The notes beneath the pieces were generated by a model. That model saw nothing but the letters and a program-made list of their open reading frames with translations, searched no databases and was not told where the DNA came from. From Clostridium_AD sp050717535 (lineage in GTDB: Bacteria > Bacillota > Clostridia > Clostridiales > Clostridiaceae), in contig NZ_JBOITM010000073.1 of the NCBI RefSeq assembly GCF_050717535.1, positions 39,360 through 103,359 of the forward strand: a DNA stretch of 64,000 nucleotides, in the 5' to 3' direction. Every line of letters starts with the position of its first letter. Positions within the stretch are counted from its first letter, which is position 1. Positions 53,282-61,899 of the stretch are shown piece after piece. The position numbers were made by a program, and so were the translations under genes.

Positions 53282-55219
53282 ATGATAAATATTACATTAA
53301 AAGATGGTTCAATGAAGTCTTATGAATCTGGTATGACTGTACTTGAAATTGCGAAAGATATTAGCGAGGGACTAGCCAGAGTTGCTTGTGCCGGAATGGT
53401 AAATGGTAAAACTGTAGATTTACGTCACGAAGTTACTGAGGACTGTGAACTTAGTATATTAACTTTTGATGATGAGGAAGGAAAAAAGGCCTTTAGACAT
53501 ACCGCTTGTCATATATTAGCTCAAGCAGTAAAAAGATTATTTCCTGCTACAAAGCTTGCCATCGGACCTGCTATAGACGGAGGCTTCTATTACGATTTTG
53601 ATAAACAAGGTTCTTTCTCTGCTGAAGAAATTATACAAATTGAAGCAGAAATGAAAAAGATTGTTAAAGAAGATTTACCAATAGAAAGATATGAACTTCC
53701 AAGAGCTGAAGCTATTTCCTTTATGCTAGGAAAAGATGAAAACTTCAAAGTTCAATTAATAGAAGATTTACCAGAAGACGTAGCAATATCCTTCTATAAA
53801 CAAGGTGAATATACGGATCTTTGTGCGGGCCCACATTTAATGTCTACAAAACCTGTAAAAGCCTTTAAGCTTACTCAGGTTGCAGGTGCATACTGGAGGG
53901 GTGACGAGAAAAACAAAATGCTTAGCCGTATATATGGAACTGCCTTCACAAAAAAATCAGATTTAGATGATCATATAGAAAGAGTTGAAGATGCTAAGAA
54001 AAGAGATCATAACAAACTTGGCCGTGAATTAAAATTCTTTACAACTTCTGATGTTATAGGTCAAGGTTTACCTCTACTTATGCCTAACGGTGCAAGGGTA
54101 ATCCAATTATTACAACGTTTTGTTGAAGATGAGGAAGAAAGAAGAGGTTATGTTATAACTAAAACTCCTCTTATGGCTAAGAGCGATTTATATAAAATGT
54201 CTGGCCACTGGGATCATTATAAAGATGGAATGTTTATCCTTGGTGATGAATCTAAAGATGAAGAAGTTATGGCACTTCGCCCAATGACTTGCCCATTCCA
54301 ATTTACAATTTATAATGCTGATCAAAAGAGTTATCGTGACCTTCCAATTAGATATGCAGAAACTTCAACATTATTTAGAAATGAATCTTCTGGTGAAATG
54401 CATGGCCTAATAAGGGTAAGACAATTTACTATTTCAGAGGGTCATTTAGTTGTTAGACCTGATCAATTAGAAGACGAATTTAAAGGTGTTATAAATTTAA
54501 TCAACTATATAATGGTTACACTTGGACTTGAAAATGATATCACTTATAGATTCTCTAAAGGGGATCCAAATAATAAAGAGAAATATATTGATAACCCTGC
54601 AGCTTGGGAAGATACTGAAGCTAAGATGAAGGTTATATTAGACCACTTAGGAATAAACTATAAAACAGCTATAGATGAAGCTGCTTTCTACGGTCCTAAG
54701 CTTGATCTTCAAATTAAAAATGTTCATGGTAAAGAAGATACTATAATTACTGTGCAAATTGACTTTGCATTACCGGAAAGATTTGACATGACTTATATTG
54801 ATAAAGATGGAGTTAAAAAACGTCCATATGTTATCCATAGAACTTCAATTGGTTGTTATGAGAGAACACTTGCTATTTTAATAGAAAAATATGCTGGTGC
54901 TTTCCCAACTTGGCTTGCACCACTACAAGTTAAGGTATTACCTATTTCCGAAAAATTCCATGATTATGCAGATACTGTAATAGCTAAGCTTAAAGCTGCT
55001 AACATTAGAACTTCAGGAGATTTTAGAGCAGAGAAAATTGGATACAAGATTCGTGAAGCTCGTAATGAAAGAGCTCCTTTCCTACTAATAGTTGGTGAAA
55101 AGGAAGCTGACCTGAATGAAGTTTCTGTTAGAAGCAGAAGAAATGGTGATGAAGGTTCAATCGCACTGGATTCCTTTATTGCAAGAATTAAAGAAGAAAT
55201 AGAAACTAGATTATTATAA
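53282..55219 (+). CDS. thrS: Threonine--tRNA ligase
   Basis: This protein of about 645 residues has an N-terminal TGS domain (INITLKDGSMKSYESGM), the editing/SAD domain with HTACHILAQAVKRLFP, the class II catalytic core with motif 2 (RNESSGEMHGLIRVRQF) and motif 3 (RTSIGCYERTLAILIEKY), zinc ligands in MTCPFQ and the histidines, and the anticodon-binding domain. I choose ATG 53282, placed 8 bases after AAAGGAG; an in-frame GTG at 53264 would lie upstream of that site. It is regulated by the T-box leader. Confidence 0.97.
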   Translation: MINITLKDGSMKSYESGMTVLEIAKDISEGLARVACAGMVNGKTVDLRHEVTEDCELSILTFDDEEGKKAFRHTACHILAQAVKRLFPATKLAIGPAIDGGFYYDFDKQGSFSAEEIIQIEAEMKKIVKEDLPIERYELPRAEAISFMLGKDENFKVQLIEDLPEDVAISFYKQGEYTDLCAGPHLMSTKPVKAFKLTQVAGAYWRGDEKNKMLSRIYGTAFTKKSDLDDHIERVEDAKKRDHNKLGRELKFFTTSDVIGQGLPLLMPNGARVIQLLQRFVEDEEERRGYVITKTPLMAKSDLYKMSGHWDHYKDGMFILGDESKDEEVMALRPMTCPFQFTIYNADQKSYRDLPIRYAETSTLFRNESSGEMHGLIRVRQFTISEGHLVVRPDQLEDEFKGVINLINYIMVTLGLENDITYRFSKGDPNNKEKYIDNPAAWEDTEAKMKVILDHLGINYKTAIDEAAFYGPKLDLQIKNVHGKEDTIITVQIDFALPERFDMTYIDKDGVKKRPYVIHRTSIGCYERTLAILIEKYAGAFPTWLAPLQVKVLPISEKFHDYADTVIAKLKAANIRTSGDFRAEKIGYKIREARNERAPFLLIVGEKEADLNEVSVRSRRNGDEGSIALDSFIARIKEEIETRLL

Positions 55220-55337
55220 CAAAGAAAGAGTATAAAAACGCCCAGTAGTGCCACCCTCGTGGCAAGTGGCAAAATTGACAAGCTCTAATGTATAAACGTT
55301 ATCCACAGCAACTTCCGCAAGCTGTTTCCTATATAAT

Positions 55338-55379
55338 AAAAAAGCCCTTATATCACATATGTGATATAAGGGCTTTTTT
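55338..55379. terminator. Bidirectional intrinsic terminator between thrS and glnS
   Basis: AAAAAAGCCCTTATATCAC and GTGATATAAGGGCTTTTTT form an almost continuous perfect palindrome with a 4-base loop. It serves thrS on the plus strand and glnS on the minus strand. Confidence 0.95.
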
Positions 55380-55399
55380 ATAATTTTTTAAAGGTCAAA

Positions 55400-57058
55400 C
55401 TATTTTTGAATTTTAAAAGAACTTTTTAAAGATACTATTCTATTAAATACTAGTTTACCTTCTGTGGTATATTTAGAATCCACATTGAAATATCCATGTC
55501 TGAAGAATTGAAATTTGTCTTGTGGTTTTGATGCTTCCATATTTGGTTCTATAAATCCTTGTAAAATCTCTATAGAATTTGGGTTTATTTGATCTAAAAA
55601 GGTTTTTCCTTCTTCTTTTTCTTCATCTAAAATTAGTGGCTCAAATAATCTAAATTCTGCTGGTACAGCATTTGTTGCATCTACCCAGTGAATTGTTCCT
55701 TTAACTTTTCTTCCAGTAAATCCACTTCCACTCTTAGTGTCAATGTCATAAGTACAGTGTATTTCGGATACATTTCCATCTGAATCTTTAACTACATCAT
55801 TACATTTTATAAAATATGCTCCCTTTAGTCTTACTTCGTTTCCTGGGAACAATCTGAAATATTTCTTTGGCGGAATTTCCATGAAATCTTCTTGCTCTAT
55901 ATATATTTCTTTTGAGAAGGACACTTGACGAGTTCCCATAGATGCATCATCTTGATTATTCTCAATTTCTAGCATTTCCACTTGAGCTTCTGGGTAATTT
56001 GTAATAACTACTTTTAAGGGTCTTAGAATCGCCATAGTTCTAAGTGTTTTTGGGCTTAAATCTTCTCGTATAAAATGCTCTAACATTTGGCCATCTACTG
56101 TACTGTTAGCTTTTGCAACTCCAATTTCTCTGCAAAAATTACGTATAGCTTCTGCAGTATAGCCACGACGTCTAAGTCCTGCTATAGTTGGCATACGTGG
56201 ATCATCCCAAGCATCTACAATTCCCTCGTCTACTAATTGCTTAAGATTTCTTTTACTCATTACAGTATTGGTAATGTTTAATCTTGCAAATTCTATTTGT
56301 CTTGGTTTATTTTCCATTTCACAATTGTTTATAACCCAATCATATAGTGGACGATGATCTTCAAATTCTAAGGTACATATTGAATGTGTAATTCCTTCAA
56401 TTGCATCTTCTATTGGATGTGCATAATCGTACATAGGATAAATACACCATTTATCTTCTGTATTATGATGCACAGCATGAGATATACGATAAATTATTGG
56501 ATCTCTCATGTTTATATTCGGAGAACTCATATCTATTTTAGCTCTTAGAACCTTTTCTCCATCAACAAATTCACCTTTTCTCATACGGTCAAATAAGTCT
56601 AGGTTTTCTTCCACAGTTCTATTTTTGTATGGGCTTTCTTTCCCTGGTTCTCTTAGTGTTCCTCTGTACTCTTTCATCTCTTCAGCTGTTAAATCGCACA
56701 CATAGGCTTTATTATTTTTTATTAATAATACCGCACGATCATACATTTCTTGAAAATAGTTTGATGCAAAAAATAATTCATCCCACTCATATCCAAGCCA
56801 TTTTATGTCTTCTTCTATGGAATTAACGTATTCTTTATCTTCCTTTGCTGGGTTAGTATCGTCAAAACGTAAGTTTGTCTTACCGTTAAATTCATCTGCC
56901 AATTCAAAGTTTAATATAATAGATTTTGCATGCCCAATGTGCAAATATCCGTTTGGCTCTGGTGGAAAACGAGTTATTATTTTACTGTGTTTTCCGCTTT
57001 CTAAATCATCCATGACAATGTTTCTTATAAAATTTGATGAAGTGATTTTGTTTTCCAT
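55400..57058 (-). CDS. glnS: Glutamine--tRNA ligase
   Basis: This 552-residue class I synthetase has the HIGH-type motif PEPNGYLHIGHAKSI near residue 35, FDDTNP, the YDYAHPIEDAIEGITHS and CTLEFEDHRPLYDW segments specific to GlnRS, and the KMSKS-type VMSKRNLKQLV. These separate it from GltX. I place the start at ATG 57058 behind GGAAGGTG, not at the longer frame start 57166, whose extra 36 residues have no synthetase similarity. In clostridia the presence of GlnRS replaces or supplements GatCAB. Confidence 0.95.
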   Translation of the reverse strand: MENKITSSNFIRNIVMDDLESGKHSKIITRFPPEPNGYLHIGHAKSIILNFELADEFNGKTNLRFDDTNPAKEDKEYVNSIEEDIKWLGYEWDELFFASNYFQEMYDRAVLLIKNNKAYVCDLTAEEMKEYRGTLREPGKESPYKNRTVEENLDLFDRMRKGEFVDGEKVLRAKIDMSSPNINMRDPIIYRISHAVHHNTEDKWCIYPMYDYAHPIEDAIEGITHSICTLEFEDHRPLYDWVINNCEMENKPRQIEFARLNITNTVMSKRNLKQLVDEGIVDAWDDPRMPTIAGLRRRGYTAEAIRNFCREIGVAKANSTVDGQMLEHFIREDLSPKTLRTMAILRPLKVVITNYPEAQVEMLEIENNQDDASMGTRQVSFSKEIYIEQEDFMEIPPKKYFRLFPGNEVRLKGAYFIKCNDVVKDSDGNVSEIHCTYDIDTKSGSGFTGRKVKGTIHWVDATNAVPAEFRLFEPLILDEEKEEGKTFLDQINPNSIEILQGFIEPNMEASKPQDKFQFFRHGYFNVDSKYTTEGKLVFNRIVSLKSSFKIQK

Positions 57059-57246
57059 ATTTGTCACCTTCCTTGTAATTTCGCCGACTTGTAAATTTTC
57101 TCTATATTCTAATAAATATATCACAAAAATAGAATTTTTCCTAGGATTTTTATGGTATTTATTCACTTAAAGTGTTATTATCCCACATATCGTAATAATT
57201 TAACCACATTTCTAGATTTACCGATACAAACTTTCTGTGCTGTGCT

Positions 57247-57333
57247 GTGGGGACGGTTAACAATTAATTAAATTTAATTAGCAATTATCTGCCCCAATGT
57301 TTATAATTAAATTTTAAAATTTGTTAACCGTCC
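57247..57333. repeat. REP hairpin of the GGGGACGGTTAACAA family, long form
   Basis: GGGGACGGTTAACAATTAAT and the inverse ATTTGTTAACCGTCCCC bound an 87-bp AT-rich segment with internal inverted repeats (AATTAAATTTAATT). It matches the ends of the transposase relic at 47685-48265 and lies upstream of glnS, between it and the 84-residue protein gene. Confidence 0.88.
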
Positions 57334-57393
57334 CCAAGTGCCGGCTTGTCCAAGTTGCCAATTTCCAAGTAATGGCAAGTGGCAACATCACAT

Positions 57394-57445
57394 AAAAGGC
57401 TGCCTCGCTTTAGAAAATAAATTCTATAGCGAAGCAGCCTTTTAT
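57394..57445 (-). terminator. Intrinsic terminator of the 84-residue protein gene
   Basis: AAAAGGCTGCCTCGCTTTAG and CTATAGCGAAGCAGCCTTTT form a stem of about 19 bp with one bulge and a U tract on both sides. It lies 30 bp after the stop codon of the minus-strand gene at 57476. Confidence 0.85.
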
Positions 57446-57475
57446 AGTTATGACCTTTTTAATTTAGCAGATATC

Positions 57476-57730
57476 TTAGCTTTCCTCTACCTTCTCAATA
57501 TATTCAACATTTTTTAATTCTTCCAAAGCATCTTCCTCTGATATATCGTCTAAGATTCTAGCATAAAGAATTACGCCTTTATTGACATCTTCATCCCACG
57601 CAAAATCAGTCATTACCTCATTTATCCCTAGATATTCGCCCATAGTATTTGCACTAATGTTAGATCCTCTATAAGTATCAAGCCCCTCATCTGAGATTAT
57701 AATTCCATATGTTTTATTATTTATTGGCAT
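57476..57730 (-). CDS. Hypothetical protein, acidic, cytoplasmic
   Basis: This 84-residue protein has alternating strand and helix character (TYGIIISDEGLDTYRGS, VILYARILDDISEEDALEEL) and an acidic C-terminus. It has no signal, membrane helix or cysteine motif. The start has a good AAGGGAGGA upstream, and a strong terminator follows, so it is very likely expressed. I do not recognise the family. Confidence 0.6.
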   Translation of the reverse strand: MPINNKTYGIIISDEGLDTYRGSNISANTMGEYLGINEVMTDFAWDEDVNKGVILYARILDDISEEDALEELKNVEYIEKVEES

Positions 57731-57849
57731 CTATAATTCCTCCCTTTTGATTATTTTAACTTACTAAATATAATGTTCTACAGAGTTCTGAAAATATACA
57801 TATTATTTTTTTAAATTCAATTTAGACAATTAAATTATAATTAACAGTT

Positions 57850-58704
57850 TTATTTATGTATTGATAATTTATATTTTTCTCTTTTCTCTTTCTTTCTATC
57901 CTTCCTTAATTTTGCAAGCTCTATCTTAAATTTAAAGTCTGCATAGTCTGGTTGTATTTTTTTCAGATAAGAACTTATAGCTATATCTTTTGCAGATTTT
58001 AATTTACTCTTAGTCAAATCACTCCCTGTACAATTTATTAATTTTTCATAAAAGTACCTACATTCTCTTGTATTCCAAGCAGCATTTCTTAATGCTTTTT
58101 TTTCTTCCGCTTGCTTTTGCTTTAATTTTTCTGCTTCCTGAACTTCTTTTTCATAATTTAAAAAGTCTTTTAAGTTATCAAATTTTGGTTCATCATTAAA
58201 GTCATCATCAAAATCTTCATCAAAACTATCATCATAATAGCTTTTTCTTTCATAATATTCCTTTTGATTATTATTTTGATTTTTAATCCAATTAATTATT
58301 TTATTTTCGTCCCATTTTTTTGGGAAAACCCATTTATCCATTGAATAATCGTAATCGTAATGCTGAGCTACTAAATTAGGTTGTTTTTTGCATAGGGTGA
58401 GACAATCTGCACATAAAAATAAATTATCATCTATTTTATAGAGTTTTTCCCCATCATAATCTCTGAAATCATGCAAAATACATTTCCCTATATATTCGAC
58501 CAATTCTATTTCAGTACCATCCTTAATTGTTATTGTCCCATTCCAATTTGAAGCTAAAACTTCCTTTTCTTTATCTTCATCTAATCCTTCTTGACTCTCG
58601 CAAATTTCTTCTATTTTTTTATAAATGTCAATCATGGTTGGTAGGCTATTAATGTTTCTTGCTTGCGCTATTATCCCCAAAAATCTTGCTTTAATATTTT
58701 CCAT
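57850..58704 (-). CDS. Hypothetical protein with cysteine cluster and acidic tract
   Basis: This protein of about 284 residues has an N-terminal helical domain, a C-I-L-H and C-A-D-C-L-T-L-C cluster (around residues 78-110) that could bind a metal, a very acidic stretch (DDSFDEDFDDDFND, near 165-180), a charged coiled coil (about 190-220) and a basic C-terminus (KLRKDRKKEKREK). ATG 58704 or an in-frame GTG three codons upstream could start it; neither has a strong binding site. I do not recognise it. It is monocistronic as far as visible. Confidence 0.55.
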   Translation of the reverse strand: MENIKARFLGIIAQARNINSLPTMIDIYKKIEEICESQEGLDEDKEKEVLASNWNGTITIKDGTEIELVEYIGKCILHDFRDYDGEKLYKIDDNLFLCADCLTLCKKQPNLVAQHYDYDYSMDKWVFPKKWDENKIINWIKNQNNNQKEYYERKSYYDDSFDEDFDDDFNDEPKFDNLKDFLNYEKEVQEAEKLKQKQAEEKKALRNAAWNTRECRYFYEKLINCTGSDLTKSKLKSAKDIAISSYLKKIQPDYADFKFKIELAKLRKDRKKEKREKYKLSIHK

Positions 58705-58713
58705 AAAAACCAC

Positions 58714-59100
58714 TCACTTTACAATATAATAATGAGAACCACATTATTTCCCATTTAGCTTTATTATTACATATATTGAAAAAATATATTCATTTAAACA
58801 TCTATCTTTTGTGCTCCTTTCCACTTATTATTCCCTCTTAGTAAAAAACAATTATAATAATTCTTTAACTTGAGAATGCAACTTACAATATGTCATAATA
58901 TAACTAACCGGTAATCTAGTGAAAGGAGATGATTAGATTGATTACAGCTAGGAGGTGGCTTTTGACCTAAAAAGGTTAAAAGTTTACCATAAAATATGAG
59001 GTAGTTAGCAATTTATAATTGTTATCTACTTCAGATGAATATAGGGGGGCATATTGCCTCCTTATATATAACCTTTCCACTTGTCACCGCGGGCACCAAT
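58714..59100. other. Spacer without a convincing gene
   Basis: It contains GAAAGGAGATG followed by a 14-codon frame (MIRLITARRWLLT) at about 58930-58970, a hairpin AGGGGGGCATATTGCCTCCT near 59043-59062, and a copy of the AATTGTTAT palindrome near 59010-59030. None is enough to call a gene. Confidence 0.4.
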
Positions 59101-59105
59101 TATTA

Positions 59106-59134
59106 TTGACATAATAAGGTTTTTATAATAAAAT
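59106..59134 (+). promoter_or_regulatory. Consensus-like promoter
   Basis: TTGACA at 59106-59111 and TAAAAT at 59129-59134 with a 17-bp spacer. It would start transcription near 59141, at the head of the leader described next. Confidence 0.75.
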
Positions 59135-59140
59135 GAAATT

Positions 59141-59474
59141 GTGTGAATAATCAAACTAAACAAAAATAATCCAGATGAAGGAGATGTTGATATATGATAA
59201 ATTTAATTGAAGCTTTTGAGGTGCTTGATCAATAACTGAATATTAATCGAAGGCAGTATAATCTTTTGTAGAGATGTCTTTACATTAGATCTACAAAATA
59301 TAAAATGGGGCTTATTAACCCTTTATTTTGTGTGCTTTCGAAATCTAATTAATAACCGTCATCTGAAACGTTAAACGAATTTAAAGTTTGGCAGAATGCA
59401 CGAAGTTATCGTGTTTTTTTTATTGCCTTTTTTAATATTCCCGTGGATGGTTTTTATATCCACGGGATTTTTCT
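59141..59474 (+). ncRNA. Candidate structured leader RNA upstream of the CD3324-like gene and rsgA
   Basis: From the promoter the transcript would carry a 13-codon frame (MINLIEAFEVLDQ, 59194-59235) behind AAGGAG, and then a hairpin TTTTGTAGA (59264-59272) with TCTACAAAA (59290-59298). A second hairpin, ACAAAATATAAAATGGGG with CCCTTTATTTTGT (59293-59331), reuses the ACAAAA of the first, so the two stems exclude each other. Two terminators follow: CACGA-AGTTA-TCGTG plus eight T (59399-59421) and the one at 59440-59474. This is an attenuator-like or small RNA layout. I know of no named family that it matches. Confidence 0.45.
59440..59474 (+). terminator. Intrinsic terminator before the CD3324-like gene
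   Basis: CCCGTGGAT, a 9-base loop, ATCCACGGG, then ATTTTTCTAT. A second, shorter terminator lies just upstream at 59399-59421. Confidence 0.9.
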
Positions 59475-59540
59475 ATAGAAAAATAAATAGGATAACGGTT
59501 CATAATTGTTATATCTAAAAAAATATAGGAGGTGGTTTCA

Positions 59541-59699
59541 ATGGAAATTTCTAAAACTCTATTAAATACTATTGATAATAAAGAGGAGGAATTTACTATT
59601 GTGTTACAAGAATGGGAAAGATGTTCTGCCCGCAGCACTTTTAAAGGAGCTGCAAAAGTATATTCAAGGAGAGATCATATATATTCCAAAAGAAGATAA
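59541..59699 (+). other. Overlapping 52-codon frame with an excellent ribosome binding site
   Basis: ATAGGAGGTGGTTTCA precedes ATG 59541, and the frame reads MEISKTLLNTIDNKEEEF and on to a stop at 59699. It overlaps the CD3324-like gene in the +1 frame over most of its length. The beginning looks protein-like and the rest looks like a shadow of the other frame. It could be a translated leader that couples to the TTG start at 59599, or the old start of a gene. Confidence 0.35.
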
Positions 59700-59889
59700 T
59701 GTACGGAAGGCTTGGGGTGAAAATAATGGCACTCGAAAACTTCTAAGAAAACGTAACATGGAGATATATAACTTTTATAAAAATGGAACTACAATTACTA
59801 AGCTTACAGAATCTTATAATCTATCAGAAGATAGCATTAGAAAGATAATTTTTAATATAAATAATGAAAATTTAAAATTAAATGCATAG
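59599..59889 (+). CDS. CD3324 family small DNA-binding protein (Mor-like helix-turn-helix)
   Basis: About 96 residues from a TTG start: YKNGKDVLPAALLKELQKYI, EIIYIPKEDNVRKAWGENNG, then RNMEIYNFYKNGTTITKL and YNLSEDSIRKIIF, the C-terminal helix-turn-helix. This is the pattern of CD3324-type proteins common in clostridia, related to Mor transcription activators; targets are unknown. TTG 59599 sits 9 bases after AGGAGG. It ends 12 bp before the apparent start of rsgA and is likely co-transcribed with it. Confidence 0.8.
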   Translation: MCYKNGKDVLPAALLKELQKYIQGEIIYIPKEDNVRKAWGENNGTRKLLRKRNMEIYNFYKNGTTITKLTESYNLSEDSIRKIIFNINNENLKLNA

Positions 59890-59901
59890 GAGAGGATATT
59901 T

Positions 59902-60996
59902 ATATATACTTTAAAACAATTAGGCTGGGAGGAATATTACAAAGAAGAATTTTATAACGAAGAGGATAAATCATCTTTAAAAGATGCTAGCACTTTTATA
60001 GAAGATGGTTATTCAGTAGCAAGAGTTTTCGGTGAGCATAAGCATATTTATAAAATTTATACTGAGCTTGGGGAGATGTTGGCTGAGGTGTCCGGGAAAC
60101 TAAGACACGAAGTAATGGACCAGCAAGAATTTCCTTCTGTTGGAGACTTTGTGATAGTAAGTCTTAGAACCTCGGAAATGAGAGGTACTATTCACAAAGT
60201 ACTCCCTAGGAAAAGCAAATTTTCCAGAAAAGTCGCAGGCACTAACACTAAAGAGCAAATTGTAGCTTCAAATATAGATACAATTTTTCTTGTTAATTCC
60301 TTAAACAAGGATTTTAATGCCAGACGAATAGAGAGATATTTAACCATAGCTTTAGAAAGCAATTCAAATCCAGTTATTTTGCTTAGCAAGGCTGATCTGT
60401 GCACGGATTTAGCCGAAAACTTAAGACAGACTGTAAGAGTGGCTGCTGGAGTCCCAATTCATGTAATTAGTACCGTTGACAATCGTGGTATGGATGATTT
60501 AAATCAATATTTGAAGCCAGGTACAACCATTGCACTACTGGGTTCTTCAGGTGTTGGAAAATCTACCTTGCTTAATTATCTTGCAGGAGAAGTGGTTCAA
60601 GAAACAAAGGAAGTTCGAGAATACGATGATAGGGGCAGACATACTTCAACCTCTAGAGAGATGTTTATTTTAGATAATGGTGCCATTATGATAGATACCC
60701 CAGGAATGAGGGAACTCCAGCTATGGGGTGGCGCGGACGGCATAAGTGAGGCTTTTGAAGATATAGAAGAATTAGCAGCCCAATGTAGATTCTCAGATTG
60801 TAGTCATAAAAAAGAGCCCGGTTGTGCCATAAAAAAAGCTATTGAAGATGGCATTATAGATGAAAAAAGATTTAAAAGCTATTCAACTCTACAAAAGGAA
60901 ATTCTAATGATTGAGAAAAAGCAAAATGATATAACTAGAATTATTGGGAATAAAAAAAGCAAAGTATATATAGACCATAAGTATCGAGGGCTTTAA
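59902..60996 (+). CDS. rsgA: Ribosome small-subunit-dependent GTPase A, no standard start codon
   Basis: RsgA helps late 30S maturation. From the first conserved residues (TLKQLGWEEYYKEEF, then GYSVARVFGEHKHIYKIYT) the protein is about 364 residues. It has an OB domain, the permuted GTPase motifs NSLNKDFNARRIERYL, LSKADL, LLGSSGVGKSTLLNYL and DTPGMREL, and the zinc finger CRFSDCSHKKEPGC. The N-terminal homology starts right after AGGAGAGG (59888-59895), but the in-frame codons there are ATA and TTT, with no ATG, GTG or TTG. The first in-frame ATG, 60076, would cut off about 58 residues of the OB domain. Confidence 0.88.
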   Translation: MYTLKQLGWEEYYKEEFYNEEDKSSLKDASTFIEDGYSVARVFGEHKHIYKIYTELGEMLAEVSGKLRHEVMDQQEFPSVGDFVIVSLRTSEMRGTIHKVLPRKSKFSRKVAGTNTKEQIVASNIDTIFLVNSLNKDFNARRIERYLTIALESNSNPVILLSKADLCTDLAENLRQTVRVAAGVPIHVISTVDNRGMDDLNQYLKPGTTIALLGSSGVGKSTLLNYLAGEVVQETKEVREYDDRGRHTSTSREMFILDNGAIMIDTPGMRELQLWGGADGISEAFEDIEELAAQCRFSDCSHKKEPGCAIKKAIEDGIIDEKRFKSYSTLQKEILMIEKKQNDITRIIGNKKSKVYIDHKYRGL

Positions 60997-61057
60997 TGGG
61001 GATATTTTTACCACACTAAAAAAAGGATCTGTTATACAATATAGCGGATATAGTCAT

Positions 61058-61102
61058 AAAAAAACCGCCTTATCTATTTTAAAGACAAGGCGGTAAGTTT
61101 TT
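61058..61102. terminator. Bidirectional intrinsic terminator between rsgA and the SGNH hydrolase gene
   Basis: AAAAAACCGCCTTATC, loop, GACAAGGCGGTAAGTTTTT. It serves both converging genes. Confidence 0.9.
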
Positions 61103-61126
61103 AATTGTATTAAGCACAGTTTGATC

Positions 61127-61858
61127 CTATTGTGCAATAACGTATTTTTCAATAGCTTTTTTCCATACTAAATACCCTGCATTGTTTAAATGCAATCCGT
61201 CTATAGCATAATCATTATTTAGCTCATTCCCTTTGCGGAATAAATCATATAAATTTATATAATTTACGTTTAATTTTTCTGCAATATCTTTTAACTCACT
61301 GTTTAATTCAGCTACATTATTATTAATTTCATCCTTTTTAACAATTTGTCTACTAATAGGCAAAATGCTTTGTATAAATATATTAGTATTAATATTATTA
61401 CTTTGTATGTCTTTGACTATATTTGTATAATTATTAATAATATCCTCTTTGCTTTTCCCAGATGACAAATCATTTATGCCTATCATTATAAAAAGTTTCT
61501 TTGGCTTCAATATATATATATCATTTAATCTGTTTAATACTCCACTTGTAGTATCACCACTAATTCCTAAATTTCTAATACTTGTATTATTAAATGCTAT
61601 ATTCCAATTACAGTAATCGGTCAAACTATCCCCCAAAAATATAATTTCATTACTTTTCTTTATGTTTTTGAAACTATTTACTTTATCATTATAATATGAA
61701 CTAGTTTTTGGTTTGGGATAGTTTGAATTGATTACGGTAGATTCCTTAATTTTAGTATATTCAATTCCACCGTTTTCATAAACAACAAAACCACCCACAA
61801 AAATAAAAAGAATATTAAAGATTAATGATATTATTAATATAAGTTTAAATTTTTTCAT
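61127..61858 (-). CDS. SGNH/GDSL-type esterase, membrane anchored or secreted
   Basis: This 243-residue protein has an N-terminal hydrophobic helix (about residues 4-27), so it is anchored or exported. Block I is IIFLGDSLTDYCNW (nucleophile Ser), block II is NLGISGDTTSGVLNRL (Gly), block III MIGINDL (Asn) and block V DGLHLNNAGY (Asp and His). All catalytic residues are present. Such enzymes deacylate lipids or O-acetylated polysaccharides outside the membrane. It is the last gene of a minus-strand run with the DeoR regulator and HAD phosphatase. Confidence 0.9.
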   Translation of the reverse strand: MKKFKLILIISLIFNILFIFVGGFVVYENGGIEYTKIKESTVINSNYPKPKTSSYYNDKVNSFKNIKKSNEIIFLGDSLTDYCNWNIAFNNTSIRNLGISGDTTSGVLNRLNDIYILKPKKLFIMIGINDLSSGKSKEDIINNYTNIVKDIQSNNINTNIFIQSILPISRQIVKKDEINNNVAELNSELKDIAEKLNVNYINLYDLFRKGNELNNDYAIDGLHLNNAGYLVWKKAIEKYVIAQ

Positions 61859-61899
61859 ATAATAACACGCCCCTATATTATAAAATATATACCCATATT

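Noticed and set aside
57059..57166. N-terminal extension of GlnRS
   Set aside because: The extra residues are not synthetase-like and the strong GGAAGGTG site lies before ATG 57058.
58930..58972. Short toxin-like peptide gene (MIRLITARRWLLT)
   Set aside because: It has AAAGGAG upstream but only 13 codons, and no hydrophobic helix as in type I toxins or holin-like peptides.
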